This document shows, one piece after another, positions 1 to 12,056 of a stretch of DNA of 64,000 bases; position 1 is the stretch's first letter, and each line of letters opens with the position of its first letter. The stretch covers positions 1-64,000 of the forward strand of contig NZ_JAKUHT010000002.1 of NCBI RefSeq assembly GCF_022436705.1. The letters are read 5' to 3'. Source of the DNA: Nocardioides sp. CFH 31398 (lineage in GTDB: Bacteria; Actinomycetota; Actinomycetes; Propionibacteriales; Nocardioidaceae). Made by a program: the position numbers and the translations under genes. A model generated the notes under the pieces. It saw nothing but the letters and a program-made list of their open reading frames with translations. It was not told the origin of the DNA and searched no databases.

Positions 1-100
1 GGCCCGGCGGCGCCCCCGGGGGGGGGGGGGGGGGCCCCCCCCCCCCGCCCCCCCCCCGGGGGCCCCCCCCGGCACGGACCCACCTCCCGCTCCACCACTT
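1..100. other. G/C homopolymer tract before rpoC
   Basis: Bases 1-80 are almost pure runs of G and C, including a run of about 17 G followed by long C runs. This is unlike the rest of the window, where such runs do not occur. It lies where the rpoB-rpoC spacer should be. It could be a real G/C hairpin, but a contig-edge or gap-polishing artefact is at least as likely. Confidence 0.6.
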
Positions 101-130
101 ATCTAAGAACGACGAAGGGTTGCAGCCATC

Positions 131-4009
<3,879 letters not shown>

Positions 4010-4042
4010 GCCCCCGGGCGCACAGCAGGACCCAGCACCACC

Positions 4043-4082
4043 CGTCGACCCCCGTCGCCCGTCAGGGCGGCGGGGGTCGACG
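4043..4082 (+). terminator. Hairpin terminator after rpoC
   Basis: An 18-bp stem (arms 4043-4060 and 4065-4082, one G-T pair) closes a 4-base GTCA loop 34 bp after the rpoC stop. There is no T tract, as is common in high-GC actinobacteria. It probably ends the rpoBC transcript. Confidence 0.7.
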
Positions 4083-4141
4083 CGTTCCACGACCGCCTCC
4101 CACCCCTCGACACCGGGGGTCGGCGGTGGTTCGGTGTGCCC

Positions 4142-4435
4142 ATGGACGACGGGGAGCAGCAGGTGGCCGAGGCGGAGACCGAGCAGGACGGGGCTCAGGA
4201 CGACGAGCAGGAGGTCCCCACCGACGAGGACGGCAACCAGCTCGCCCCCGACGGCTCCACGGTCGAGGAGGTCGAGGCCGACCGCGAGGAGCGCCTGGCG
4301 CCCGAGAACCGCCCCGACGGCGCGGAGATCGACAACACCCAGCGGACCTTCAACGAGGAGACCGGGATGTTCGAGGACTCCGAGGGCGCCGACGAGGCCG
4401 AGCCGGTGTACAAGACGGCGTCCGAGGAGTCCTGA
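4142..4435 (+). CDS. Small acidic protein, unknown function
   Basis: A 97-residue protein dominated by Asp and Glu, with no membrane segment, signal peptide or cysteine. The only distinctive part is the C-terminal third, around DNTQRTFNEETGMFEDSEG. Its composition suggests a disordered, highly charged cytoplasmic protein. An in-frame GTG two codons upstream (4136) is an alternative start. I do not recognise the family. Coding is supported by consistent GC3 bias and the absence of a better frame. Confidence 0.6.
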   Translation: MDDGEQQVAEAETEQDGAQDDEQEVPTDEDGNQLAPDGSTVEEVEADREERLAPENRPDGAEIDNTQRTFNEETGMFEDSEGADEAEPVYKTASEES

Positions 4436-4560
4436 GGCCGACTCGGCGTCCGTGGGGCGTGCGTTGGGGCCGACTCGGCGTCCGTGGGGCGTGCGTTGGG
4501 GCCGACTCGGCGTCCGTGGGGCGTGCGTCCGGGCCGACTCGGCGTCGGCTGGGTCCTGGT
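4436..4560. repeat. 32-bp tandem repeat, three copies plus a partial fourth
   Basis: The unit begins GGCCGACTCGGCGTCCGTGG and is 32 bp long. Copies lie at 4436-4467, 4468-4499 and 4500-4531, and a diverged partial copy starts at 4532. Units 1 and 2 are identical. The array starts immediately at the stop codon of the acidic protein and ends just before the next gene. Confidence 0.9.
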
Positions 4561-4584
4561 TGGCGGGTTTGAGAGAATCGGGCC

Positions 4585-5859
4585 GTGAGCGACGTACTGC
4601 CCGAGGCGACCGACGTGCTGGTCGTCGGCGCCGGCCCCGCGGGCTCGGCGGCCGCGGCGTGGGCCGCGCGTGCCGGGCTCGACGTCACGCTGACCGACGC
4701 CGCGCGCTTCCCCCGCGACAAGACCTGCGGTGACGGGCTGACGCCCCGCGCGGTCGGTGAGCTCGCGGCCCTCGGGCTCGAGGACTGGCTCCGCGCCCGG
4801 GTGACCAGCAAGGGCCTGCGCGCCCACGGGTTCGGCCAGACGCTGCACCTGCCCTGGCCGGGCGGGAACCTGCCCGCGTGGGGCTCCGCCGTCCCGCGCA
4901 CCGAGCTCGACGACCACCTGCGCACCACCGCGATCAAGGCCGGCGCACGCGCCGTGGACGGCGTCCGGGCGGTCGACGTCCGCCGCGCCGGCGGCCTCGT
5001 CACCCACGTCGTGATGCGCGACGGCGACACCACCCGGGAGGTCGCGTGCCGGCGCCTGGTGGTGGCGGACGGCGTCCGCTCGCCGCTCGGCAAGGCGCTC
5101 GGCCGCGAGTGGCACCGCGAGACCGTGTACGGCGTCGCCGGGCGCGCGTACGTCGACTCGACCCGCGCCGACGACGAGTGGATCAGCTCCCACCTCGAGC
5201 TGCGTGGCACGGAGGGCGAGATCCTCTCCGGCTACGGCTGGATCTTCCCGCTGGGCGCGGCGTCCGGGCCCGACGGCACCGGCGAGGTCAACATCGGCGT
5301 CGGCACCCTGGCGACGGCGAAGCGGCCCGCCGACGTGGCGCTGCGGCCGCTGATGCGGCACTACGCCGACCTGCGCCGCGAGGAGTTCGGCCTCGGTGAG
5401 GAGCTGCGAGCCCCGACCTCGGCCCTGCTGCCCATGGGCGGTGCGGTCTCCGGCGTCGCGGGCCCGAACTGGGCGTTGGTCGGCGACGCCGCCGGCTGTG
5501 TGAACCCGCTCAACGGCGAGGGCATCGACTACGGCCTCGAGGGCGGCCGGATGGTCGCCGACGTCCTCGCCGACGACCGGACCGGGACCACGGACCTGTC
5601 GCGGGTGTGGCCGACGGTGCTGCGCGAGCACTACGGGGAGGCGTTCTCGATCGCCCGTCGCCTCGCCGGGCTCGTGACCGTGCCCCGCCTGCTGCCGACG
5701 CTCGGCCCCGCCGGCATGCGGTCCGACCTGCTGATGACCCTCGCACTGCGCTGGATGGGCAACCTCGTCACCGACGAGGACCGTGACCGCGCCGCGCGCG
5801 TCTGGCGCTGGGCGGGACGTCGCTCGCTCGCGGTCGACGCGCGCCCGCCGTTCGCCTGA
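4585..5859 (+). CDS. Geranylgeranyl reductase family FAD-dependent oxidoreductase
   Basis: A 424-residue flavoprotein. The N-terminal Rossmann FAD site is VVGAGPAGSAAAAWAARAG, followed by the family's FPRDKTCGDGLTPRAV segment. The second FAD motif is WALVGDAAGCVNPLNGEGI near residue 300. Relatives reduce isoprenoid double bonds (menaquinone side chains, geranylgeranyl groups) at the membrane. The substrate here is unknown. The GTG start lies 6 nt after GAGAAT, a weak leaderless -10. The stop overlaps the acyltransferase start by one base (TGATG), so the two are translationally coupled. Confidence 0.85.
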   Translation: MSDVLPEATDVLVVGAGPAGSAAAAWAARAGLDVTLTDAARFPRDKTCGDGLTPRAVGELAALGLEDWLRARVTSKGLRAHGFGQTLHLPWPGGNLPAWGSAVPRTELDDHLRTTAIKAGARAVDGVRAVDVRRAGGLVTHVVMRDGDTTREVACRRLVVADGVRSPLGKALGREWHRETVYGVAGRAYVDSTRADDEWISSHLELRGTEGEILSGYGWIFPLGAASGPDGTGEVNIGVGTLATAKRPADVALRPLMRHYADLRREEFGLGEELRAPTSALLPMGGAVSGVAGPNWALVGDAAGCVNPLNGEGIDYGLEGGRMVADVLADDRTGTTDLSRVWPTVLREHYGEAFSIARRLAGLVTVPRLLPTLGPAGMRSDLLMTLALRWMGNLVTDEDRDRAARVWRWAGRRSLAVDARPPFA

Positions 5860-6713
5860 TGCCCCGCACCTCGCCGGGCGACGTCGCCCGGCGGGACGAC
5901 GCCGACGCCCGCTTCCACCAGCGGGTGCTGCGCGGTGGCGACCTGCTGCTGCGGGCGTGGGGCGTGCGGGTCCGGGTCAGCGGGCTCGAGCACCTCCCCG
6001 CCTCCGGCCCGGTCGTGCTCGCGGCGAACCACGTCTCCTACCCCGACTTCGTCCTGGTGCAGAAGGCGGTCTGGCCCGCCGGGCGCACCGTGCACTTCCT
6101 GTGCCGCGCCGACGTCTTCGACGTCCGGGTGGTCGGGACGGCGATGCGGCGGATGCGGCACGTGCCCGTCGACCGCTCAGCCCCGGCCGCGGCCTACCTG
6201 CAGGCGCGCGACGAGCTGCGGGCCGGCGGCACCGTCGGGATCTTCCCGGAGGCCGGGGTCTCGATGTCGTACACCGTGCGCCCCCTCATGCGGGGTGCCG
6301 CCGCGCTCGCGCTGGAGACGGGGGCGCCGCTGGTGCCGGTCTCGACCTGGGGCGGTCAGCGGCTGTGGCGCGCCCACGCCGGCCCGGACGGCCGTCGTCC
6401 GCGGCCCGACCCGCACCGCGGCCGCGTCGTCGACGTCGCGCTCTCGGCGCCGCTGCGTCCCGAGCCGGGCGAGGACGCGACCGCCCTGACGGTCCGCCTC
6501 GGCCGGCGCCTCGCCGAGGGACTGGACCGGCTGTGGGACCTGCCCGAGCACCGCACCCCGCCCGGCCCGCCCGTCCCGTGGCTGCCCGCCCACCGCGGCG
6601 GCTCGGCGCCGACGGCGGCGCAGTCCCTGGGCCGGGAGAACGTCCCGCGGGGGGCCGTCCCGGTGGCGTGGGGTCCGGGACCGGGCGCCGCACCGGGGAC
6701 CGCCGCCGGGTAG
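5859..6713 (+). CDS. 1-acyl-sn-glycerol-3-phosphate acyltransferase family (PlsC-like)
   Basis: A 284-residue member of the lysophospholipid acyltransferase superfamily. The catalytic HX4D motif is H58-VSYP-D63, and the substrate-binding block FPEAGVSMS lies near residue 127. There is no clear membrane anchor, so it is probably peripheral. The C-terminal 60 residues are Pro/Gly-rich and probably disordered. It is co-translated with the upstream flavoprotein, suggesting a joint role in membrane lipid metabolism, which is inference. Confidence 0.85.
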   Translation: MPRTSPGDVARRDDADARFHQRVLRGGDLLLRAWGVRVRVSGLEHLPASGPVVLAANHVSYPDFVLVQKAVWPAGRTVHFLCRADVFDVRVVGTAMRRMRHVPVDRSAPAAAYLQARDELRAGGTVGIFPEAGVSMSYTVRPLMRGAAALALETGAPLVPVSTWGGQRLWRAHAGPDGRRPRPDPHRGRVVDVALSAPLRPEPGEDATALTVRLGRRLAEGLDRLWDLPEHRTPPGPPVPWLPAHRGGSAPTAAQSLGRENVPRGAVPVAWGPGPGAAPGTAAG

Positions 6714-6774
6714 AAACAGCAGGTCAGCGGCCCTGCGACGGCGGGCCGGACGAGCGATCCGACCTCGGCCGACC

Positions 6775-6780
6775 TAGGGT
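6775..6780 (+). promoter_or_regulatory. Leaderless -10 element (TAGGGT) of the Nudix gene
   Basis: TAGGGT ends 6 nt before the GTG at 6787, so transcription would start at or next to the start codon. No Shine-Dalgarno sequence fits. It is one of a series of identically spaced elements in this window. Confidence 0.6.
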
Positions 6781-6786
6781 CGGAGG

Positions 6787-7719
6787 GTGGGCGGACTCCC
6801 GAGACGACAGCGCGTGGCGGCGTACGCCGTCGTGCTGCGGACGTCCGCGGAGGCCGACGGGACGACGTCCACGGCCATCCTGCTGTCGCGCCTGGCGAAG
6901 CGGATCACCCCGGACGAGCTGTGGACGCTGCCGGGCGGCGGACTGGACCACGGCGAGGACCCCCGCGACGCCGTCCGGCGCGAGATCGTCGAGGAGACGG
7001 GCCTGCACGCCCAGGTCGGCGACCGGGCGCGGGTCTACTCCGCGCACCTCCCGCACGCCTGGCGCGACGGTCGCCGGGTCGACGCCCACGCCCTGCGGAT
7101 CGTCTACGAGGGCTGGGTCGCGCCCGACGCCCCCGCACCGCGCGTGCTCGAGCGCGACGGCTCGACGATGGACGCCGCCTGGGTGCCCGTCGCGCGCGTC
7201 CTCGACGGCACCGTCCCCGTCGTCCCCATGGTCCTCGACGCCCTCGCCGACCACGGGCCCGCGCAGCGCCAGCGCGTGGCGGCGTACGCCGTCGTCGTGC
7301 GCGACGGCGCCGTGCTGCTGACCCGCAACTCCGTGCGCGGCCCCCACCCGGGGTCGTGGATGCTCCCCGGCGGGGGCATCGACCACGGGGAGGACCCCCG
7401 GGACGCGGTCGTCCGCGAGGTCGCCGAGGAGACGGGCCTGACCTGCGAGGTGGGCCCCGTGCTCGACGTCAGCTCCGTCCACTTCGAGGGCACGGCGCCG
7501 TCGGGGCGCCAGGAGGACTTCCACGCCGTCCAGGTCGTCTACACCGCGACCCTCACCGGGTCGCAGAGGTCCGACGCGCCCCACCCCACCGAGGTCGCGG
7601 GCACGACGGACGCCGCCGCGTGGGTCGCCCTGGGGGAGGTCGGGAGCCCGGCGTACCCGGTGCGTCCCCTGGTCTCGAGCGCGCTGCGGGCCCTCGGGAC
7701 GGCGGGAGGACCGGCGTAG
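6787..7719 (+). CDS. Tandem Nudix hydrolase, two domains
   Basis: A 310-residue protein made of two Nudix domains, roughly residues 8-150 and 158-305. Each has a complete Nudix box: GGGLDHGEDPRDAVRREIVE followed by ETGL in the first, and GGGIDHGEDPRDAVVREVAE followed by ETGL in the second. Both domains open with QRVAAYAVV, so they arose by internal duplication. Nudix enzymes hydrolyse nucleoside diphosphate derivatives with Mg2+. The substrate cannot be read here. Its TAG stop lies inside the -10 element of the next gene. Confidence 0.9.
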   Translation: MGGLPRRQRVAAYAVVLRTSAEADGTTSTAILLSRLAKRITPDELWTLPGGGLDHGEDPRDAVRREIVEETGLHAQVGDRARVYSAHLPHAWRDGRRVDAHALRIVYEGWVAPDAPAPRVLERDGSTMDAAWVPVARVLDGTVPVVPMVLDALADHGPAQRQRVAAYAVVVRDGAVLLTRNSVRGPHPGSWMLPGGGIDHGEDPRDAVVREVAEETGLTCEVGPVLDVSSVHFEGTAPSGRQEDFHAVQVVYTATLTGSQRSDAPHPTEVAGTTDAAAWVALGEVGSPAYPVRPLVSSALRALGTAGGPA

Positions 7720-7722
7720 TCT
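7717..7722 (+). promoter_or_regulatory. Leaderless -10 element (TAGTCT) overlapping the Nudix stop codon
   Basis: TAGTCT contains the TAG stop of the upstream gene and ends exactly 6 nt before the GTG start at 7729. This spacing predicts a leaderless transcript for the transhydrogenase gene. Confidence 0.55.
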
Positions 7723-7728
7723 CGTGGT

Positions 7729-9015
7729 GTGAGCGAGACCGTCTTCACCTACGCCGCCCCCGCCCTCAAGTTCGGTCCCGGGTCCTCGCACGAGATCGCG
7801 CACGACCTCGGCACGTACGCCGCGCGTCGGGTGCTGCTCGTGACCGACGCGGGCGTCGCCGCCACCGGCCACCCGGACCGCATCGCCGACGAGGTCCGCG
7901 CCGCCGGCATCGAGGTCGTCGTCTACGACCGGTCCCGGGTCGAGCCCACCGACGGCTCCCTGGCCGAGGCGGTCGACTTCGGGCGCGACAACGGCCCCTT
8001 CGACGCCGTCGTCGCGGTCGGCGGCGGCTCGTCCATCGACACCGCCAAGGCCGTCAACCTGCTCACCACCAACCCCGGTGAGCTCATGGACTACGTCAAC
8101 GCGCCGGTCGGCGGCGGCCGTGCGCCGACGGAGAAGCTGCTGCCGCTGATCGCCGTCCCCACGACCACCGGGACGGGCAGCGAGTCGACGACGGTGTGCA
8201 TCCTCGACGTCGTCGAGCAGCACGTGAAGACCGGCATCAGCCACACCGCGCTCCGGCCGACGCTGGCCGTGGTCGACCCGACCCTCGCGATGTCGCAGCC
8301 CGCGATGGTCACCGCGGCGTCCGGGATGGACATCCTGTCGCACGCCCTCGAGAGCCTCACGGCCCGCTGGTACGCCGACCTCCCGGCGAAGCAGGCGCAC
8401 GAGCGGGTCCCGTACTGCGGGGCGAACCCGGTCGCCGAGATGTGGGCCGAGCGGTCGCTGTCGCTGCTGTCCACCTCCTTCCGCGAGGCCGTGCGCGACG
8501 GGGACGACGCGACGGCGCGCGAGCAGATGTCGATGGCCGCGACCTTCGCCGGGCTCGGCTTCGGCAACGCCGGGGTGCACATCCCGCACGCGAACGCCTA
8601 CCCGATCGCCGGCCGCGTCGGGCAGTTCCGTCCGGACGGCTACCCCGAGGCGGACGCCTCGGGCAAGGGCCTCGTGCCGCACGGCATGGCGGTCGCCATG
8701 ACCGTGCCGGCGGCCTTCCGCTTCACCTTCGAGGTCGACCCGCAGCGGCACCTCCGGGCCGCCCGGCTGCTCGACCCCACCGGCTCCCACGGCAGCGACG
8801 CCGACGGCCCGGACGCCCTGCCGAACGTCGTCACCGCCCTGATGCGGGACGTCGGCATCCCCAGCGGCCTCGCCGAGCTGGGCTACGCCGACTCCGACGT
8901 CGACCCGATCGTCGAGGGCACGCTGAAGCAGCAGCGGCTGCTCGCCACCTGCCCGAAGGAGACGACCCCCGAGGACCTCGCGGGCATCGTCCGCGACTCG
9001 CTGGAGAACTGGTGA
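7729..9015 (+). CDS. Hydroxyacid-oxoacid transhydrogenase (iron-containing alcohol dehydrogenase family)
   Basis: A 428-residue group III alcohol dehydrogenase that resembles ADHFE1/HOT. HOT oxidises 4-hydroxybutyrate to succinic semialdehyde while reducing 2-oxoglutarate to D-2-hydroxyglutarate. Evidence includes the nucleotide-binding GGGSSIDTAKAVN, GMDILSHALES with a metal histidine, NAGVHIPHANAYP, and the conserved C-terminal LATCPKETTPEDLAGI. The HOT-specific long insert (KQAHERVPYCGANPVAEMW) separates it from ordinary iron ADHs. The stop overlaps the next start (GTGA), which fits D-2-hydroxyglutarate as an intermediate passed to the neighbour. Confidence 0.85.
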   Translation: MSETVFTYAAPALKFGPGSSHEIAHDLGTYAARRVLLVTDAGVAATGHPDRIADEVRAAGIEVVVYDRSRVEPTDGSLAEAVDFGRDNGPFDAVVAVGGGSSIDTAKAVNLLTTNPGELMDYVNAPVGGGRAPTEKLLPLIAVPTTTGTGSESTTVCILDVVEQHVKTGISHTALRPTLAVVDPTLAMSQPAMVTAASGMDILSHALESLTARWYADLPAKQAHERVPYCGANPVAEMWAERSLSLLSTSFREAVRDGDDATAREQMSMAATFAGLGFGNAGVHIPHANAYPIAGRVGQFRPDGYPEADASGKGLVPHGMAVAMTVPAAFRFTFEVDPQRHLRAARLLDPTGSHGSDADGPDALPNVVTALMRDVGIPSGLAELGYADSDVDPIVEGTLKQQRLLATCPKETTPEDLAGIVRDSLENW

Positions 9016-11861
9016 CCGCCACCCTGCCCGACGCCCCCACCGGCACCCCCGCCGCCGAGACCGCCGACCTGCTGGCCGCGCTGCGTCGCGCCGGCGTGAC
9101 CGACGTCGACGACTCGACGCTGGCCCGCGCCCTGTACTCGACCGACGCGTCGCTGTACCGGGTCGTCCCGCAGGCCGTCGCCCGCCCCCGGGACGTCGAC
9201 GAGCTGCTCGCCGTGGCCGAGACCGCCCGTGCGCTGAGGGTCCCCGTGACCATGCGCGGCGCCGGCACCTCCATCGCCGGGAACGCGGTCGGGCCGGGCC
9301 TCGTCGTGGACACCGCGCGCCACCTGAACCGGGTGCTCTCGGTCGACCCCGACCGCGGCACCGCTGTCGTCGAGCCCGGCGCCGTCCACGCGACGCTGCA
9401 GCGGGCCGGCGCGCCGTACGGCCTGCGCTACGGGCCCGACCCGTCGACGCACACCCGCTGCACCATCGGCGGGATGATCGGCAACAACGCCTGCGGCTCC
9501 CGCGCGCTGGGCTACGGCCGCACGGTCGACACGGTCCGCTCGCTGACCGCCGTCCTCGGCACCGGGGAGGTCGTCACCGCGGGCGAGGGAGCCCCGTCCG
9601 GCGGCGCCGCCGCGAGCGCCCTGACGGGCCTGGTGGACGGCGAGCTCGAGCACGTCCGCACCCACTTCGGGCGCTTCACCCGTCAGGTCTCCGGCTACTC
9701 CCTCGAGCACCTGCTGCCCGAGAACGGCCGCCGCCTCGACCGGTTCCTCGTCGGCTCCGAGGGCACGCTGGGGCTCGTCACGCAGGCCGAGGTCGCGCTG
9801 GTCCGCGACCCCCCGGTCCGCACCCTCGTCGTGCTCGGCTACCCGTCGATGGCGGACGCCGCGGACGCCGTCCCCGCCCTGCTGGCGCACCCGCTGGTCG
9901 CCTGCGAGGGCCTCGACGCCCGGATCGTCGACTGCGTCCGCCGGGCCGGCAAGGCCGTCCCCGACCTGCCGAAGGGCGCCGGCTGGCTGTTCGCCGAGGT
10001 CACGGGGGAGACGCAGGCCGAGACCGACGCCCTGGCCGACGCGATCACGCTCACCGCGGGCGCCCTCGAGGCCCGCACGGTGCACGACGCGGGCGAGGCC
10101 GCCGCCCTGTGGCGCATCCGCGAGGACGGCGCCGGCCTGGCCGCCCGGTCGCTCTCGCGGCCCGCGCACTCGGGGTGGGAGGACGCCGCCGTCCCGCCGG
10201 AGCACCTCGGGGCCTGGCTCCGCGACTTCGACGCGCTGCTCAAGGACCACGACCTCGACGGCGTGCCCTACGGCCACTTCGGCGACGGCTGCGTGCACGT
10301 GCGCATCGACTTCACCTTCGACGAGGCCGGACGGCGGACCTTCCGCTCGTTCCTCGAGGCGTCCGCCGACGCGCTGCGCACCTACGGGGGGTCGCTGTCG
10401 GGCGAGCACGGCGACGGTCGCGCCCGCTCCGAGCTGCTCGGCCGGATGTACGACGCCGACTCGCTGCGGCTGTTCGCCGCGGCCAAGGCGGTGTGCGACC
10501 CCGAGAACCTCATGAACCCCGGGGTGCTGGTGGACCCCGACCCCTTCGACGGCTTCCTACGGCCCGGGCGCGCCCGGCACCGCGAGCCGCTGCCGCTGCT
10601 GCGCCTGACCCACGACGGGGGCTCGCTCGGCAACGCCGTCAACCGCTGCACCGGCGTCGGCAAGTGCGTCGCCGGGCCCACGCCCGGCGCGGTCATGTGC
10701 CCCTCGTGGCAGGCGACGCGGGACGAGAAGGACTCCACCCGCGGCCGCTCCCGGGTGCTGCAGGAGGCGGTCGACGGCACGCTCGTCGACGGGCTGGCCG
10801 ACCCCGCCGTGCACGAGGCGCTGGACCTCTGCCTGGCCTGCAAGGGCTGCGCGCGCGACTGCCCGACCGGTGTCGACATGGCGACGTACAAGTCGGAGGC
10901 GCTGCACCAGACCTACTCGGGCAGGGGCGCCCCGCGGCGTCCGCGCAGCCACTACACGCTCGGCCGGCTGCCGCTGTGGTCGCGGCTGGCCGCGCCCGTG
11001 GCGCCCGCGGTCAACGCGGCGATGAAGGTGGGCCCCCTGGCCCGGCTGGCCAAGGCCACCGCCGGGATCGACCAGCGGCGCGAGGTGCCGACGTTCGCGC
11101 CGCGCACGCTGCGCCGGACCGCGCCGCGGGCGGCGGCGGGCGCCGAGACCCCGGACGTGTGGATCTGGGCGGACTCCTTCACCGACCACTTCCTCCCGCA
11201 GACCGCACGCGCCGCGATCCGCGTGCTGGAGTACGCCGGGCTGAGGGTCCGCGTCATCGACGAGAAGGCCTGCTGCGGGCTGACGTGGATCACCACCGGC
11301 CAGCTGACGCAGGCCCAGCGGATCGTGCGGCGCACCGTCGCCACGCTCGCGCCCTACGCCGACTCGGGAGCGCCGATCCTCGGCCTCGAGCCGTCGTGCC
11401 TCGCGGCCCTGCGGACCGACGCGACCGAGCTCGTCGACGACCCCGCCGCGACCCGGGTCGCGGACGCGATGGTCACCTTCGCCGAGCTCGTCACCCGTCT
11501 CGACCTGCCGCTGCCGGACCTGACCGGCGTCCGCGTCGTCGCCCAGCCGCACTGCCACCAGGCCTCCGTGCTCGGGTGGGCGGCCGACAGGGCGCTGCTG
11601 GAGAGGGCGGGCGCCGAGGTGACCGCGGTCGGCGGCTGCTGCGGGCTCGCCGGCAACTTCGGCGTCGAGCAGGGGCACTACGAGGTCTCGGTCGCCGTCG
11701 CGGAGACGCAGCTGCTCCCCGCCGTCCGCGAGGCGCGCGCCGCCGACCCCGCGACCGTCGTCCTCGCCGACGGCATGTCCTGCCGCCTCCAGCTCGACGA
11801 CCTCGCCGACGTCCCCGCCCGCCACCTCGCCGAGCTGCTCGCCGACCCACCCACCCGCTGA
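9012..11861 (+). CDS. D-2-hydroxyglutarate/D-lactate dehydrogenase-like FAD and Fe-S fusion protein
   Basis: A 949-residue protein fusing a GlcD/D-2-HGDH-type flavoprotein with a GlcF-type iron-sulfur protein. The PCMH-type FAD domain includes TMRGAGTSIAGNAVG and GGMIGNNACGSRALGYG. The FAD-oxidase C-terminal domain includes GEHGDGRARSELL. The ferredoxin-like segment has CTGVGKC and CLACKGCARDCP. Two CCG-type Cys-rich domains carry EKACCGLTW and GGCCGLAGNFG. The start is GTG 9012, overlapping the transhydrogenase stop. The pairing suggests oxidation of D-2-hydroxyglutarate back to 2-oxoglutarate with electrons going to quinone or another carrier. D-lactate or glycolate remain possible substrates. 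Confidence 0.85.
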   Translation: MTATLPDAPTGTPAAETADLLAALRRAGVTDVDDSTLARALYSTDASLYRVVPQAVARPRDVDELLAVAETARALRVPVTMRGAGTSIAGNAVGPGLVVDTARHLNRVLSVDPDRGTAVVEPGAVHATLQRAGAPYGLRYGPDPSTHTRCTIGGMIGNNACGSRALGYGRTVDTVRSLTAVLGTGEVVTAGEGAPSGGAAASALTGLVDGELEHVRTHFGRFTRQVSGYSLEHLLPENGRRLDRFLVGSEGTLGLVTQAEVALVRDPPVRTLVVLGYPSMADAADAVPALLAHPLVACEGLDARIVDCVRRAGKAVPDLPKGAGWLFAEVTGETQAETDALADAITLTAGALEARTVHDAGEAAALWRIREDGAGLAARSLSRPAHSGWEDAAVPPEHLGAWLRDFDALLKDHDLDGVPYGHFGDGCVHVRIDFTFDEAGRRTFRSFLEASADALRTYGGSLSGEHGDGRARSELLGRMYDADSLRLFAAAKAVCDPENLMNPGVLVDPDPFDGFLRPGRARHREPLPLLRLTHDGGSLGNAVNRCTGVGKCVAGPTPGAVMCPSWQATRDEKDSTRGRSRVLQEAVDGTLVDGLADPAVHEALDLCLACKGCARDCPTGVDMATYKSEALHQTYSGRGAPRRPRSHYTLGRLPLWSRLAAPVAPAVNAAMKVGPLARLAKATAGIDQRREVPTFAPRTLRRTAPRAAAGAETPDVWIWADSFTDHFLPQTARAAIRVLEYAGLRVRVIDEKACCGLTWITTGQLTQAQRIVRRTVATLAPYADSGAPILGLEPSCLAALRTDATELVDDPAATRVADAMVTFAELVTRLDLPLPDLTGVRVVAQPHCHQASVLGWAADRALLERAGAEVTAVGGCCGLAGNFGVEQGHYEVSVAVAETQLLPAVREARAADPATVVLADGMSCRLQLDDLADVPARHLAELLADPPTR

Positions 11862-11928
11862 CTCGACCGTCCTGGGCCGGGAGAACGGGCCGACCCGACC
11901 CTCATCGGGCGGTCGGTAGGCTCGGGGG

Positions 11929-12012
11929 GTGAACCCCCGGCACCGCCGCCTGGTGATCCCGGTGGCCCTCGTGGCACTGCTCGTCGTCGTGGTGGTCGCC
12001 GCCCTCGTCTGA
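11929..12012 (+). CDS. 27-residue single-pass membrane microprotein
   Basis: The ORF starts at GTG 11929, ends TGA 12012 and is too short for usual gene calling. It has a basic start (MNPRHRRL) followed by about 18 uninterrupted Val, Ala, Leu and Ile residues. TAGGCT at 11917-11922 ends 6 nt before the GTG, the same leaderless arrangement as real genes nearby. The methyltransferase gene begins 44 bp downstream. No function is recognised; it could be a membrane-complex subunit. Confidence 0.55.
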   Translation: MNPRHRRLVIPVALVALLVVVVVAALV

Positions 12013-12056
12013 CCGACCGCCCCGACCCGACCGTTCCGGAGAACCCGGGAGAGCCG

